NCBI GenBank assembly: GCA_937907415.1
Contig: CALCHY010000311.1
Coordinates: forward strand, 1-64,000
Source of the DNA: an uncultured Trueperaceae bacterium
GTDB taxonomy: Bacteria; Deinococcota; Deinococci; Deinococcales; Trueperaceae
DNA: 64,000 nt
Direction of reading: 5' to 3'
Under the pieces are notes generated by a model. The model was not told the DNA's origin and ran no database searches. It worked only from the letters and a program-made list of their open reading frames with translations. The position numbers and the translations under genes were made by a program. Below, piece by piece: positions 50,473 through 57,958 of the stretch; within the stretch, counting starts at the first letter, position 1, and the number at the start of each line of letters is the position of its first letter.

Positions 50473-52321
50473 TGCCCGACCTCCTGGTGTACATGCTGTA
50501 ATCCCTGGGCGGTTCGCGGCCCGGCCCACGACCGCCGACGGCGGCGTAGAACGCCCCGCCTTCGACTTGCTCCATATCATCCCACTGCGCCATGACCCAC
50601 GCATCAGCCTTGTCGGGTGAGCGGCCGATCGCCTCGCGGATGCGCTTCTTGGGGCTGATCAGGATGGCGCCGTTGCGGTTCTCGTAAGAGTGAGCGCGCA
50701 ACTCCTCCTTCAGCTCCGTGTCCGGCGGCATGACGATATCGCCACGCTTCAGCGCCTCGGCGGCGCGCCAATAGGCGGCGGCGCGCTTGTTGTAGAACGC
50801 CGGTTCGCCATTCTCCTCGTCGTTCCACGCCTTCTCGGACGCCTTGAAGCGCTCCACGCGGCAGCCGAAGTCGGTGTCGAGGCGCGTAGCCACACCAGAG
50901 CCGACGCCGATGGCGTCAACGATGTACAGCGGCTCCTTGCGGCCGTACATGTACACCCGACCGGCGATCTCGTAATCGAGGCCGCGCCGCAAGTCGCGGA
51001 TGCGGTCGTAGACCTTCAGATCGTTGTGCAGCCACATGGGAGCCACCATCGGGCTGTCGCCGCCCTCCTCGGCTGGGTCGACGCCGACCGTGTGATACGA
51101 CTTGCCCTCCAAGAACTTGATGACGCCGGTGCGCGACAACTCAAGCCAGCGCCCGAACGCTCGGTCGATGTAGGCCGTGGGGAACAGGCCGCCTGACTTC
51201 TCAAGAGGGAAGTGCCCCATAACGGTCGGCAGGAAGCGGCCGTCGGGGCGGAACACGTGGATAGGCGCGTCGGCGTGGCCGAGCACGCGGTACTCCTGGC
51301 CGTCGACGACGATCCTCTGGTCGGCCGGCATCGGGTCAGGGATGCTATCGCGCCGCTGGTCGTCACCAAGCCAGGGGTGCAGGCGGTACAGGAAGTCGAA
51401 GAAGCGCGGGTCCGGCACGTTCGTGTCGGGATCGAACTCCCCCCTGTCGAAGCACCAGTCCTTCACGCGTTCATCGACGCGCTTATGCGACACCGCGCCG
51501 CCAGGGATGACTTCGCGGCGCTGGATGACGTTCGGGTGCGTGAACGCCCCTATGCGGATGGTCGTGTACGTCGCGCCCTCGGCCATCTCCACGAACGGGC
51601 CGGAGAACTCTGTGGGGTTGCCGGCCACCACGATCTTATTGTGGTCGCCTGACGCCATGCCCTCGGCGGCGCGGTAACGCGCCTCGTCGACGCCAGGCCC
51701 CTCGTCGATAGTTATCAGGAGGTTCTTGTGGTGGCGACCGGCCGCGCCGTGTTGCTGGCCTTCCCCGACGCGCCTGGGGGGTGACAGCTTCTCGACGAAC
51801 CAGTCCTCAGACCTGACGCGCCACAGCACGCTCTTGTCCGAGTACCAGCCGGGCATGGGGTAACCGTTGCGCTTGGCGCGTTCCATGTGTTCGAGGGCGC
51901 GCGCCCAGATGGTGCTGTCGACGGTGCTGGCGTCGGGGGCGGTCATGATCCAGATAGCGCCCTCCTCGCGGCCCTCGGTATCGAGTTGCGCCGCAACAGC
52001 GTCCATGAACCACACGCCAACGGCGGCAAGCAAATGGGTTTTCCCGAGGGAGTTACCCGCTTTCGCTAATACACGGTTACCTTGCACTATCTTATCTAAG
52101 AAGGTGCTCTGGTCTTCAGTAAGAGTAGCAATACCAAGAATATCAGCCATGTACCCCCAGGGGTCGTTGGCGTAGACGCGGCGTCGAGCGCCATCACGAC
52201 CCGAGGTATTCGTCTTGCTGCTGTCGTTCCGCAACAAGCCTTGGGATGCTAGTTTCGAGAGCTGGTGTGGACTCCCAACCCCGAGCGATATCTCTAAGGA
52301 TCGCGTCGACTTCTTCGCCAT
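50465..52321 (-). CDS. terL: Large terminase subunit
   Basis: 618 residues. Packaging ATPase: Walker A-like LAKAGNSLGKTH at about 85-96, WIMTAPDASTVDSTIW, Walker B LLITIDEGPG, and the coupling motif VVAGNPTEFSG. Nuclease: VGVDPAEEGGD, IVDAIGVGSG and a late DKADAWVMA. ATG 52321 (GGGGGTGA upstream) makes a 128-base overlap with the preceding gene, which is unusually long; ATG 52150 would remove the overlap but cut the conserved NDPWGYMADILG segment. Cuts and pumps concatemeric phage DNA. Confidence 0.9.
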   Translation of the reverse strand: MAKKSTRSLEISLGVGSPHQLSKLASQGLLRNDSSKTNTSGRDGARRRVYANDPWGYMADILGIATLTEDQSTFLDKIVQGNRVLAKAGNSLGKTHLLAAVGVWFMDAVAAQLDTEGREEGAIWIMTAPDASTVDSTIWARALEHMERAKRNGYPMPGWYSDKSVLWRVRSEDWFVEKLSPPRRVGEGQQHGAAGRHHKNLLITIDEGPGVDEARYRAAEGMASGDHNKIVVAGNPTEFSGPFVEMAEGATYTTIRIGAFTHPNVIQRREVIPGGAVSHKRVDERVKDWCFDRGEFDPDTNVPDPRFFDFLYRLHPWLGDDQRRDSIPDPMPADQRIVVDGQEYRVLGHADAPIHVFRPDGRFLPTVMGHFPLEKSGGLFPTAYIDRAFGRWLELSRTGVIKFLEGKSYHTVGVDPAEEGGDSPMVAPMWLHNDLKVYDRIRDLRRGLDYEIAGRVYMYGRKEPLYIVDAIGVGSGVATRLDTDFGCRVERFKASEKAWNDEENGEPAFYNKRAAAYWRAAEALKRGDIVMPPDTELKEELRAHSYENRNGAILISPKKRIREAIGRSPDKADAWVMAQWDDMEQVEGGAFYAAVGGRGPGREPPRDYSMYTRRSGNA

Positions 52322-53165
52322 CGTTCACCCCCAACCTACGAAGGTGCTTGGCTAGCGTCTTGCGCGTCTGTTCGCCATACGCCTCGATCAACATGCGCAC
52401 GGCGAACACCGACAAGAACGCCTCCTGTTCGTGCTTGATGATGGTCGTCGCCAGCGAGCTGATGGTCTTCAGCACCGTCACGGCGTTCGTGATGTCCGTT
52501 ATCTTGACGGGCTTCTCGACCACCAAGTTATCCACGCGGCCGTTGCCGCCCTCAAGGAAGTCGCGGCGCGCCAACTCGACGCCAGCCTCAAGCGCAGCCT
52601 GAAGCTCGCTGGCGCTAGGAGAAGTGATGCCCTGCTGCACCAACCCCTCGAAGGCGTAACGGATCGCCTCGAAGTGGTACAGCGGCGCGTCATGCAGCCC
52701 GCGACGGCGCGGATCGAAGCTGGCGTGCCACGCCAGCAGCGCCGCCGTCACCGACTCGTGACGCTCCACGAAGTCCTCGAACAACGCCCTAGCCGCCGCC
52801 AGCTCCGCACGCAAGTCCAGGGGGTTCGGATCCATCAGGAACTTAGCCAGCTTCTCGCCGATGGAATCGTTCAGGAGCTCAGAGTAGCGGTTCTCCACGT
52901 TCGGGTTGCTACCGCCGTGATGTCTGCAACGGCCATGGCCCACGTGATTGGTGCCAGCCCCAGCCCGTGCGTAGCAATACTTCCACTTACCGGCCAGGTC
53001 GGGGCCTTGCATGTCGCCCCAGCGCCCGATGGCGCGGCAGTAGTAGTCGGATTCGAGTTTCGGAGGGCGCTGCTCGTAGCAGTTATCCACCGGACTGGGC
53101 GCGTCGTAACGTTCATGCGTGTCGTAGACGCGGGTGTCCAGAAGCTCTGGGATGGTTCGCCTCAT
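52194..53165 (-). CDS. Putative small terminase-like protein with HGG zinc motif
   Basis: 323 residues from ATG 53165. An N-terminal zinc-type motif, YYCRAIGR...WKYCYARAGAG...GRCRHHGGSNP, matches the C-x-C-x-C-HGG module seen in proteins just upstream of phage large terminases. The rest is helical (ALFEDFVERHESVTAALLAWH, TLAKHLRRLGV). It probably recognises phage DNA for packaging. Assignment rests on the motif and gene order. Confidence 0.6.
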   Translation of the reverse strand: MRRTIPELLDTRVYDTHERYDAPSPVDNCYEQRPPKLESDYYCRAIGRWGDMQGPDLAGKWKYCYARAGAGTNHVGHGRCRHHGGSNPNVENRYSELLNDSIGEKLAKFLMDPNPLDLRAELAAARALFEDFVERHESVTAALLAWHASFDPRRRGLHDAPLYHFEAIRYAFEGLVQQGITSPSASELQAALEAGVELARRDFLEGGNGRVDNLVVEKPVKITDITNAVTVLKTISSLATTIIKHEQEAFLSVFAVRMLIEAYGEQTRKTLAKHLRRLGVNDGEEVDAILRDIARGWESTPALETSIPRLVAERQQQDEYLGS

Positions 53166-53229
53166 GGCCGCATGAAAGCGCACTTGGCGATAGGCGGGGC
53201 GGAAAGTCTCATGCCCCACAATAGCGCGG

Positions 53230-53267
53230 CGCAAGCGCTTGCGTGCCTCGCGCCCCTCTGCTAGACT
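53230..53267 (+). promoter_or_regulatory. Promoter with palindromic operator in the divergent region
   Basis: TTGCGT (53239-53244), 17-base spacer, TAGACT (53262-53267) points right, toward the methyltransferase gene. The -35 lies inside a perfect 14-bp palindrome CGCAAGCGCTTGCG (53230-53243), a likely regulator site at the early/late divide. No equally good minus-strand promoter for the terminase operon was found. Confidence 0.5.
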
Positions 53268-53303
53268 TCTCTCGTCGCCCCTCGCCCGCGACGATCCCCA
53301 ATC

Positions 53304-53341
53304 TAAGACCGCGCCTTTACCCCCCTTTCGGCGCGGTCTTA
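53304..53341. terminator. Perfect 12-bp hairpin in divergent region
   Basis: TAAGACCGCGCC (53304-53315) and GGCGCGGTCTTA (53330-53341) with a 14-base pyrimidine-rich loop. It lies 11 bases before the TATACT box of the methyltransferase gene. No long U-run on either side, so it may attenuate read-through from the upstream promoter, or insulate the two directions. Confidence 0.55.
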
Positions 53342-53347
53342 CTATTG

Positions 53348-53357
53348 TTGATATACT
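53348..53357 (+). promoter_or_regulatory. Extended -10 promoter giving a leaderless mRNA
   Basis: TG-A-TATACT, with the ATG of the methyltransferase only 6 bases after the -10 box and no ribosome binding site between. Transcription would begin at or next to the ATG, as in leaderless genes. Confidence 0.6.
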
Positions 53358-53363
53358 AGGCGC

Positions 53364-54314
53364 ATGATCCTGATCGGGGAAGCGCAGCAACACCTACCAG
53401 ACCTACCGACCGGCAGCGTACAGACCATAATCACCAGCCCCCCGTACTTCGGGCTGCGCGATTACGGCGTCGAAGGGCAGATCGGCTTGGGGCAAACACC
53501 TGCCGAGTACATCGCCGAGCTCACCGCCGTGTTCCGCGAAGCCCGGCGCGTGCTGGCAGACGACGGCACCCTGTGGCTGAACATGGGCGACAGCTACGGC
53601 GCACCAGGCGGCGACATCTACACCGGCTTCAACGAGCGCTACCACGGCACGCACTACCAGGGCCAGAAGCAAGCCGCCGTGGTGCCCCACACCCCCAGGA
53701 AAGCGGCGTTCAAGAACCCCAGCCCCAAGAGCCTCATGGGGATGCCGTGGCGGGTCGCCTTCGCGCTGCAAGACGACGGCTGGATACTCAGGCAAGACAT
53801 CATCTGGCACAAGCCCAACCCCATGCCAGAGAGCGTCAGGGATCGCTGCACCAAGGCGCACGAGTACATCTTCCTGTTCGCCAAGCAGCCGCGCTACTAC
53901 TACGACCATGAAGCGGTGAAAGAGCCGGCCGTCAGCTCACCAACGGGGCGGGCGGCGTCGTTCAAGCGCGAGAACAGCAAGCGAGCGCAGGCGATACCCG
54001 GCCAGAGCGCCGGCACGCACCGGCCCGACCGTGAAGACGTGGCCTATAACGGCGCACTACGCAACCGGCGCAGCGTCTGGGCGGTCGGAACTAGGGGTTA
54101 CCCAGGGGCGCACTTCGCGGTGTTCCCAGAAGCCCTGATCGAGCCGTGCGTGCTAGCCGGCAGCCGCGTCGGCGACACCGTGCTCGACCCCTTCATGGGC
54201 AGCGGAACCACTGGCATCGTCGCCCAGAGGCACGACAGGCGCTTCATCGGCATCGAGCTGAACGCGGAGTACGCAGAACTCGCCAAGCGAAGGATGAACG
54301 CGCCATCCAACTGA
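53364..54314 (+). CDS. DNA N4-cytosine/N6-adenine methyltransferase (beta class)
   Basis: 316 residues. Catalytic motif [14 protein letters not shown] (residues 24-35) comes before the AdoMet motif [13 protein letters not shown] (275-287), the beta-class order. [18 protein letters not shown] closes the fold. SPPY is found in both N4-cytosine and some N6-adenine enzymes. No restriction nuclease is nearby, so it is an orphan, probably masking phage DNA from host restriction. Probably translated from a leaderless transcript. Confidence 0.85.
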   Translation: MILIGEAQQHLPDLPTGSVQTIITSPPYFGLRDYGVEGQIGLGQTPAEYIAELTAVFREARRVLADDGTLWLNMGDSYGAPGGDIYTGFNERYHGTHYQGQKQAAVVPHTPRKAAFKNPSPKSLMGMPWRVAFALQDDGWILRQDIIWHKPNPMPESVRDRCTKAHEYIFLFAKQPRYYYDHEAVKEPAVSSPTGRAASFKRENSKRAQAIPGQSAGTHRPDREDVAYNGALRNRRSVWAVGTRGYPGAHFAVFPEALIEPCVLAGSRVGDTVLDPFMGSGTTGIVAQRHDRRFIGIELNAEYAELAKRRMNAPSN

Positions 54315-54745
54315 CCCCCATCACCCTCAAGGCCGCCAAGGCGTTCGTCGACGAGCACCACCGCCACCACATCGCGCCGGTGGGCTGGAAGTTCGGGGTC
54401 GCGTTAGAGGCCGACGGGCGCATTGTGGGCGTCGCTATGGCCGGCAGGCCAGTCGCCAGGGGCTTGGACGATGGCCGAACCCTCGAAGTCACGCGCCTCT
54501 GCCTCGACCAGGCCCCCAAGAACGCGGCTTCGACGCTGTACGGGGCCATCAGGCGGGCAGGGAAGGCCCTCGGCTACACCAAGCTGGTCACTTACACGCT
54601 AGCAGAGGAGTCGGGGCACAGCGTGATGGCGTCCGGGTTCGTGCGGCAGTACGTCGTGCGGGGGCGCAGCTGGACGACGCCGACTAGGCCGCGAGAAGAC
54701 AAGCACCCGACCGTAGATAAGGTCATGTGGGCCACGGATCTGTAG
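54311..54745 (+). CDS. XF1762-like N-acetyltransferase-like protein, apparent CTG start
   Basis: 144 residues counted from CTG 54311. The sequence follows the XF1762 family: [80 protein letters not shown]. No ATG, GTG or TTG lies in frame near the expected N-terminus. CTG 54311 overlaps the methyltransferase TGA as CTGA, the same 4-base pattern used through this genome, so termination-reinitiation at CTG is likely. Substrate unknown; might modify nucleic acid bases or proteins. Confidence 0.65.
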   Translation: MTPITLKAAKAFVDEHHRHHIAPVGWKFGVALEADGRIVGVAMAGRPVARGLDDGRTLEVTRLCLDQAPKNAASTLYGAIRRAGKALGYTKLVTYTLAEESGHSVMASGFVRQYVVRGRSWTTPTRPREDKHPTVDKVMWATDL

Positions 54746-54810
54746 CGTCCAGGGCGTTCTCGTCGCGATGGTACAGCCACGAAAGTTGACCGCGGGCCGA
54801 AGACAGTCCG

Positions 54811-54900
54811 ATCGAATAACAGGATCTAGCGTAAGGATACGTAAGGTAGCGAAAGGATACGTGATCTAACGCAAGGTAGCGAAAGGCAGCTCAATCCAGC
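54811..54900 (+). repeat. 10-bp helically phased repeat array
   Basis: Consecutive 10-base units share a pattern: AGGATCTAGC, GTAAGGATAC, GTAAGGTAGC, GAAAGGATAC, GTGATCTAAC, GCAAGGTAGC, GAAAGGCAGC, TCAATCCAGC. AAGG recurs at 54833, 54843, 54853, 54873 and 54883. Each unit is one helical turn, so a protein would meet the same face of the DNA at every step. Confidence 0.8.
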
Positions 54901-55196
54901 GTGATGCCTGTGGGGGTCACCTTCCTGAGCCTGACTTGAAGTTTACGCACCCCCCTCTATCCCCCCAAGCAGTTTTTCAGCATGAGGGTGCGTTGGCGTT
55001 GGCATCCACCGTCTTCACCTGACGTACCAACAACCAACGACTGTGGGGGGTGCGTGGTTCCTTCCCTCGCGAGACCGTCGTCCACGCGCCTTAGGCTTCA
55101 AACCCCGCCGCAGCGAAGTCCTCCCGATTGGTCCCCAAGGCTTACACCCTCGACCCGGCCACCTATCGGGATGGAACTGGTGGCCCTCGAAGCTAC

Positions 55197-55225
55197 TTGC
55201 TTATCGTTGGAAGGTGTGCTATATT
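55197..55225 (+). promoter_or_regulatory. Promoter in non-coding region
   Basis: TTGCTT (55197-55202), 17-base spacer, extended -10 TGC-TATATT (TATATT at 55220-55225). No gene follows for nearly 600 bases, so the transcript would be non-coding or a long leader for the gene at 55819. Confidence 0.55.
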
Positions 55226-55231
55226 CCTCGC

Positions 55232-55440
55232 AGCCCACCAACGGCTTGTGAGCGGCCCCTTCTAACGGAGGGGCTGTTCGCTTCTGTGGACAAGGTACAC
55301 CCTGACAGCCAAGAAAGCAACTGGGAAACCTGCGGTACTTCGCGTGAGGGAAGTGGGGAATCGACTGCTGGCGTTCCCCACTACGGTGGGGGGATCCGGC
55401 GAAGGGAGAAGAAAGGTACGACCACCCTTTGAAAGGTGAA
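55232..55440 (+). ncRNA. Candidate structured non-coding transcript
   Basis: Downstream of the 55197 promoter: hairpin 55251-55282 (AGCGGCCCCT paired with AGGGGC...CGCT) and a perfect 9-bp stem AGTGGGGAA/TTCCCCACT (55352-55360 with 55374-55382, 13-base loop). No known RNA family was recognised and no U-rich terminator is visible; boundaries are a guess. Confidence 0.35.
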
Positions 55441-55562
55441 GAGGGGGGAGGGGGTTTGGCGAAGGGGGGGGTTGTCTGGTACGAGCATGGCGCGGCTGGG
55501 ATTCGGATGGCCTCGTCGCCCGAAGCTAGGGCCGGGGTCATTCTGGGCCGCGTCGCGCTGTG

Positions 55563-55610
55563 GGCCGCTGACTCACGGCTCGGGCTAGCAGGCCGCTGAC
55601 TCACGGCTCG
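55563..55610 (+). repeat. Two 20-bp direct repeats, 28-base period
   Basis: GGCCGCTGACTCACGGCTCG at 55563-55582 and 55591-55610, with GGCTAGCA between; a related partial copy GGCCGCTGACTGCTG occurs at 57254 in the other non-coding island. Confidence 0.85.
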
Positions 55611-55747
55611 TCGGTAGGCCGCGCTCGCGCTAGCAGGTGGCGGATCGATACTTGCGCCAGAATGTCTGATAATACCACTTATCAGGCATTAGTGGTCTAG
55701 CGTCGATCAGGGCTGACGAGCGTGCGTTGCCGTGTGTGTGCGGCATC

Positions 55748-55778
55748 TTGCATCTTGTCGCTGGGATTCTGCTATACT
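55748..55778 (+). promoter_or_regulatory. Promoter for the 55819 operon
   Basis: Extended -10 TGC-TATACT (TATACT at 55773-55778). TTGCAT at 55748-55753 gives a long 19-base spacer, so the extended -10 probably carries most of the activity. The mRNA would start near 55785. Confidence 0.6.
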
Positions 55779-55818
55779 AGCGCTAGCCTCCAGACTGGGG
55801 GCGGTTGGGAGTGGTGTC

Positions 55819-56043
55819 ATGGATAGCAGGCAAGAGGCTAGGGAGTTGCACCTGACTGTCGCCGTCGAGTGTGGCGACGGCTGGCGCAATCTAGGCCCTA
55901 TCAGTTGGTCGGAGTTCGCGGCCGACAACGCCGTTGGATACGACGCGGCGGACTTAGCGGCGATATTCGCTGACCTGGCTGCGTACGGCATCGTTTACTT
56001 AGGTGGCGGCGCTGGCGTCGCTTACCGGCTGGTGGCGCTGTGA
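55819..56043 (+). CDS. Unknown small acidic protein
   Basis: 74 residues from ATG 55819 with GGGAGTGG upstream. Reads as strand (LHLTVAVECGDG) then helix (SWSEFAADNAVGYDAADLAAIFADLAAYG) and a terminal hairpin (IVYLGGGAGVAYRLV), a winged-helix-like arrangement. No family. First gene of a cluster of four coupled genes. Confidence 0.6.
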   Translation: MDSRQEARELHLTVAVECGDGWRNLGPISWSEFAADNAVGYDAADLAAIFADLAAYGIVYLGGGAGVAYRLVAL

Positions 56044-56168
56044 ATACCGCGCTGGTCGGAGTTCTCGTGCTGTTCGGCGTGCTGTGTCTGATTGGTACGG
56101 CGCTGGCCGTGATAGCAGAAGTAGGCGATGCGCTGATCGCGCGTCGAGAAGGGGCAGACCATGAGTGA
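56040..56168 (+). CDS. 42-residue membrane peptide
   Basis: GTG 56040 overlaps the upstream TGA (GTGA); the stop at 56166 overlaps the next gene by 8 bases. Residues 4-25 are one hydrophobic helix (ALVGVLVLFGVLCLIGTALAV), followed by EVGDALIARREGADHE. A single-pass inner-membrane peptide of unknown role, perhaps superinfection exclusion or a toxin-like early protein. Confidence 0.55.
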   Translation: MNTALVGVLVLFGVLCLIGTALAVIAEVGDALIARREGADHE

Positions 56169-56676
56169 ATACAAGGCTTGGACCTATAGGCGCGTGGCTG
56201 TTGATCGGATCGAGCATAGCGGCATGTATTCGGCCTACGTGTTCGGGCGCGGGCAGCTGCTAGCTGATTCGGCTGCCGGCATGCGCGAGCTGATACGCGG
56301 GGCAACTTATGCACCTGGCACGATTGCTGAAGCGTTCGCTGACGGCCGCATTATGCGACTGGCTGACGCTAAGGCGCTTGGCCGTGCGCATGGCCGCGCT
56401 ATTGCTGAGTCGGTGCTGATCGAGCTTGGTATCACGTGTGAGGCTGACGTGCTGGCATTAGAGGATGGCGTCTATACCGTTTACGACGCGATTAATGAGT
56501 CTGAGGATGGATTCCGTAGCTACTCGCCGTTTGAGTTCTATGCGGCGGCGCTGAATCGCCGCGATGATTACCTAGGCGATGGTGAGTCTGAGCGCGGCTG
56601 GGCCGTGTACGACGAGGCGTTCTTGCGCGGTTGTCAGGCGGCTTACCGCGCTGCTGGTTTGGGTGGTGTGTTGTGA
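56161..56676 (+). CDS. Unknown acidic protein
   Basis: 171 residues from ATG 56161 (GGGGCAGACC upstream). Acidic with aromatic loops; a C-terminal DDYLGDGESERGWAVYDEAFLRGCQAAYRAAG segment holds a W-x-x-Y helix motif. No identified family. Acidic phage early proteins can be antirestriction DNA mimics, but the ArdA motif pattern could not be found here. Confidence 0.6.
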   Translation: MSEYKAWTYRRVAVDRIEHSGMYSAYVFGRGQLLADSAAGMRELIRGATYAPGTIAEAFADGRIMRLADAKALGRAHGRAIAESVLIELGITCEADVLALEDGVYTVYDAINESEDGFRSYSPFEFYAAALNRRDDYLGDGESERGWAVYDEAFLRGCQAAYRAAGLGGVL

Positions 56677-57206
56677 CATCTGACGCGATTATCAGGGACG
56701 GCGCGCGCGTGAGGATCACTCCTCACGGTGCGACTGTCAGGGTTAGCGCGCGCGGCACGTCGGACTGGGCGCGTGGCAACTGGGGCACGGGCCGCTGGCC
56801 GGCGTCCACCTTGGCCGGTCGCTCCGTGAAGGTCGAGCTCGACGCGTCCGGTAACCTGATCGATCTGAGCGGTGCACCGCTCGATACGTCGGCGGCCGAG
56901 TTGGACGCGCTGCTAGCGGCGGTGATTGGCGATCCGCATGCTTCGCCGGCTATAGCGGCGGTGGCAGTAACCGGCATGATCACTAATGGCAACATCTGGG
57001 GGCATCCACACGAGGCGCGCGCGATCTGTGAGGACGGCTGGGTCCGGACTGTGCGGCTGGGCCTCGACGCGGATACGTGGTTCTCTTGGCCGGCGCGCGG
57101 TCGCGCTACTGCCGGCGGGGGAGTCGTGCGGGGGTTCGTGGTCGAAGCTGATCAGTTCTATGACGTAGAAGGCGGGCTCCGATTCGAGCGGTATACGGGC
57201 GAGTGA
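56673..57206 (+). CDS. Unknown protein
   Basis: 177 residues from GTG 56673 (GTGA). N-terminal beta hairpins (GARVRITPHGATVRVSARG, SVKVELDASGNLIDLSG), a helix (SAAELDALLAAVIGD), and a C-terminal domain with WVRTVRLGLDADTWFSWPARG and a terminal EADQFYDVEGGLRFE. No recognised family. Last gene before the 0.8-kb repeat-rich gap. Confidence 0.6.
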   Translation: MTSDAIIRDGARVRITPHGATVRVSARGTSDWARGNWGTGRWPASTLAGRSVKVELDASGNLIDLSGAPLDTSAAELDALLAAVIGDPHASPAIAAVAVTGMITNGNIWGHPHEARAICEDGWVRTVRLGLDADTWFSWPARGRATAGGGVVRGFVVEADQFYDVEGGLRFERYTGE

Positions 57207-57211
57207 CCGAT

Positions 57212-57241
57212 AGGCGCGGCCGGGGACAACCCTGGCCGCGC
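57212..57241 (+). terminator. Hairpin after the 56673 gene
   Basis: Bases 57212-57241 contain GGCGCGGCCGGGG then CCTGGCCGCGCC: a 9-bp GGCGCGGCC/GGCCGCGCC stem right after the stop codon at 57206. It is followed by CGTTTGTG, a weak U-containing tract. Reasonable intrinsic terminator. Confidence 0.5.
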
Positions 57242-57273
57242 CCGTTTGTGCCTGGCCGCTGACTGCTGATCAG

Positions 57274-57351
57274 GCTCGCACGCCGGGGGTACGCTCACCG
57301 CTCGCTCGATCTGCTCGCACGCCGGGGGTACGCTCACCGCTCGCTCGATCT
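57274..57351 (+). repeat. Tandem 39-bp repeat, two perfect copies
   Basis: Units 57274-57312 and 57313-57351 are identical. Each begins GCTCGCACGCCGGGGGTACG and ends in GCTCGCTCGATCT. Shorter degenerate copies continue to about 57450. Confidence 0.9.
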
Positions 57352-57677
57352 GCTCACAATCTGCTCGTTCGCTCGATCTGCTCCGGGGGTTCGCTCACTC
57401 CGGGGCAGGTTCTTTGCTCACTCACGCCAGGGGTACGCTCGCTGCTCGCTCGCACGTGTATATAGGCCGCTCGCTCGCATATTCGGCGTTTGCTCGCTGG
57501 TGACGGCGTTTCTCGCGTTTCGAGGCTAGCTCTATGCAGACCTTTATACATTCTGGGGGTCTAAACGCGGGGTTCTGGGAGACTCGACTGCATGTTTATG
57601 CGTGTATGCAGTCCTTTATGCACCGAGCGGGGGGTGGCGGGTGCCTTGGGATGTGGCGCCGCTCACCGTTCTTTACC

Positions 57678-57719
57678 TTCACCTGCCGTTCGCTAAACTT
57701 CACCTGCCGTTCGCTAAAC
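57678..57719 (+). repeat. Tandem 21-bp repeat
   Basis: Two identical 21-base units (57678-57698, 57699-57719) with core ACCTGCCGTTCGCTAAAC. Confidence 0.9.
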
Positions 57720-57746
57720 GCTCGTTCCCGTTCGCTAGATCCTGTT

Positions 57747-57828
57747 CCTCACGCTGAACGCTCGCTCCCACCCGCTCGATCCCGCCGCCGCTCGCTCAAT
57801 CTCGCTACCTCACGCTGAACGCTCGCTC
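57747..57828 (+). repeat. Direct 21-bp repeat, 61-base period
   Basis: CCTCACGCTGAACGCTCGCT (plus one C) occurs at 57747-57767 and again at 57808-57828, separated by CGCTCG-rich DNA. Confidence 0.9.
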
Positions 57829-57929
57829 AACCCGTGGAGGATAGGCTCACTCATACCTTGCCTGCCATCCCTCTCTAACTGCCTCTGAGGCGTCGGATCC
57901 GGGCACGCCGGGCACCGTCCGAACCTGCC

Positions 57930-57958
57930 TTGACGCAGTTACCAACAGTTGCTATACT
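57930..57958 (+). promoter_or_regulatory. Strong promoter for the 57999 gene
   Basis: TTGACG (57930-57935), 17-base spacer, extended -10 TGC-TATACT (57953-57958). The best match in the window to the shared promoter form. Confidence 0.8.

Larger units (their letters stand above)
54746..55818. other. Gene-free region, 1.07 kb, repeats and structured DNA
   Basis: No convincing coding frame. Contents in order: the 10-bp phased array (54811-54900); C-tracts (54950-54967) followed by TTTTT; promoter (55197-55225); hairpins at 55251-55282 and 55352-55382; very G-rich purine tract (55440-55475); two 20-bp direct repeats (55563-55610); promoter (55748-55778). This mix suits a replication origin, a packaging site or a non-coding RNA locus. 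Confidence 0.7.

Noticed and set aside
49132..50595. 487-codon plus-strand open frame antisense to portal
   Set aside because: Shadow of the portal gene caused by high G+C; no motif and wrong direction for the block.
52528..53090. DnaA-box-like TTATCCAC at 52528-52535 and 53083-53090
   Set aside because: Both lie within the small-terminase-like coding sequence, are 550 bases apart and lack an AT-rich element; chance matches are likely.
54982..55432. Open frames of 89-129 codons in the gene-free region
   Set aside because: Low-complexity Pro/Arg sequence, no ribosome binding site, no coupling to neighbours, and overlapping promoter and hairpin elements.
56161..56676. ArdA-type antirestriction protein
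   Set aside because: Acidic and of similar length, but the characteristic ArdA motifs could not be recognised by eye.
57274..57450. CRISPR array
   Set aside because: The repeats are directly tandem or irregular, with no unique spacers of constant length and no cas genes.
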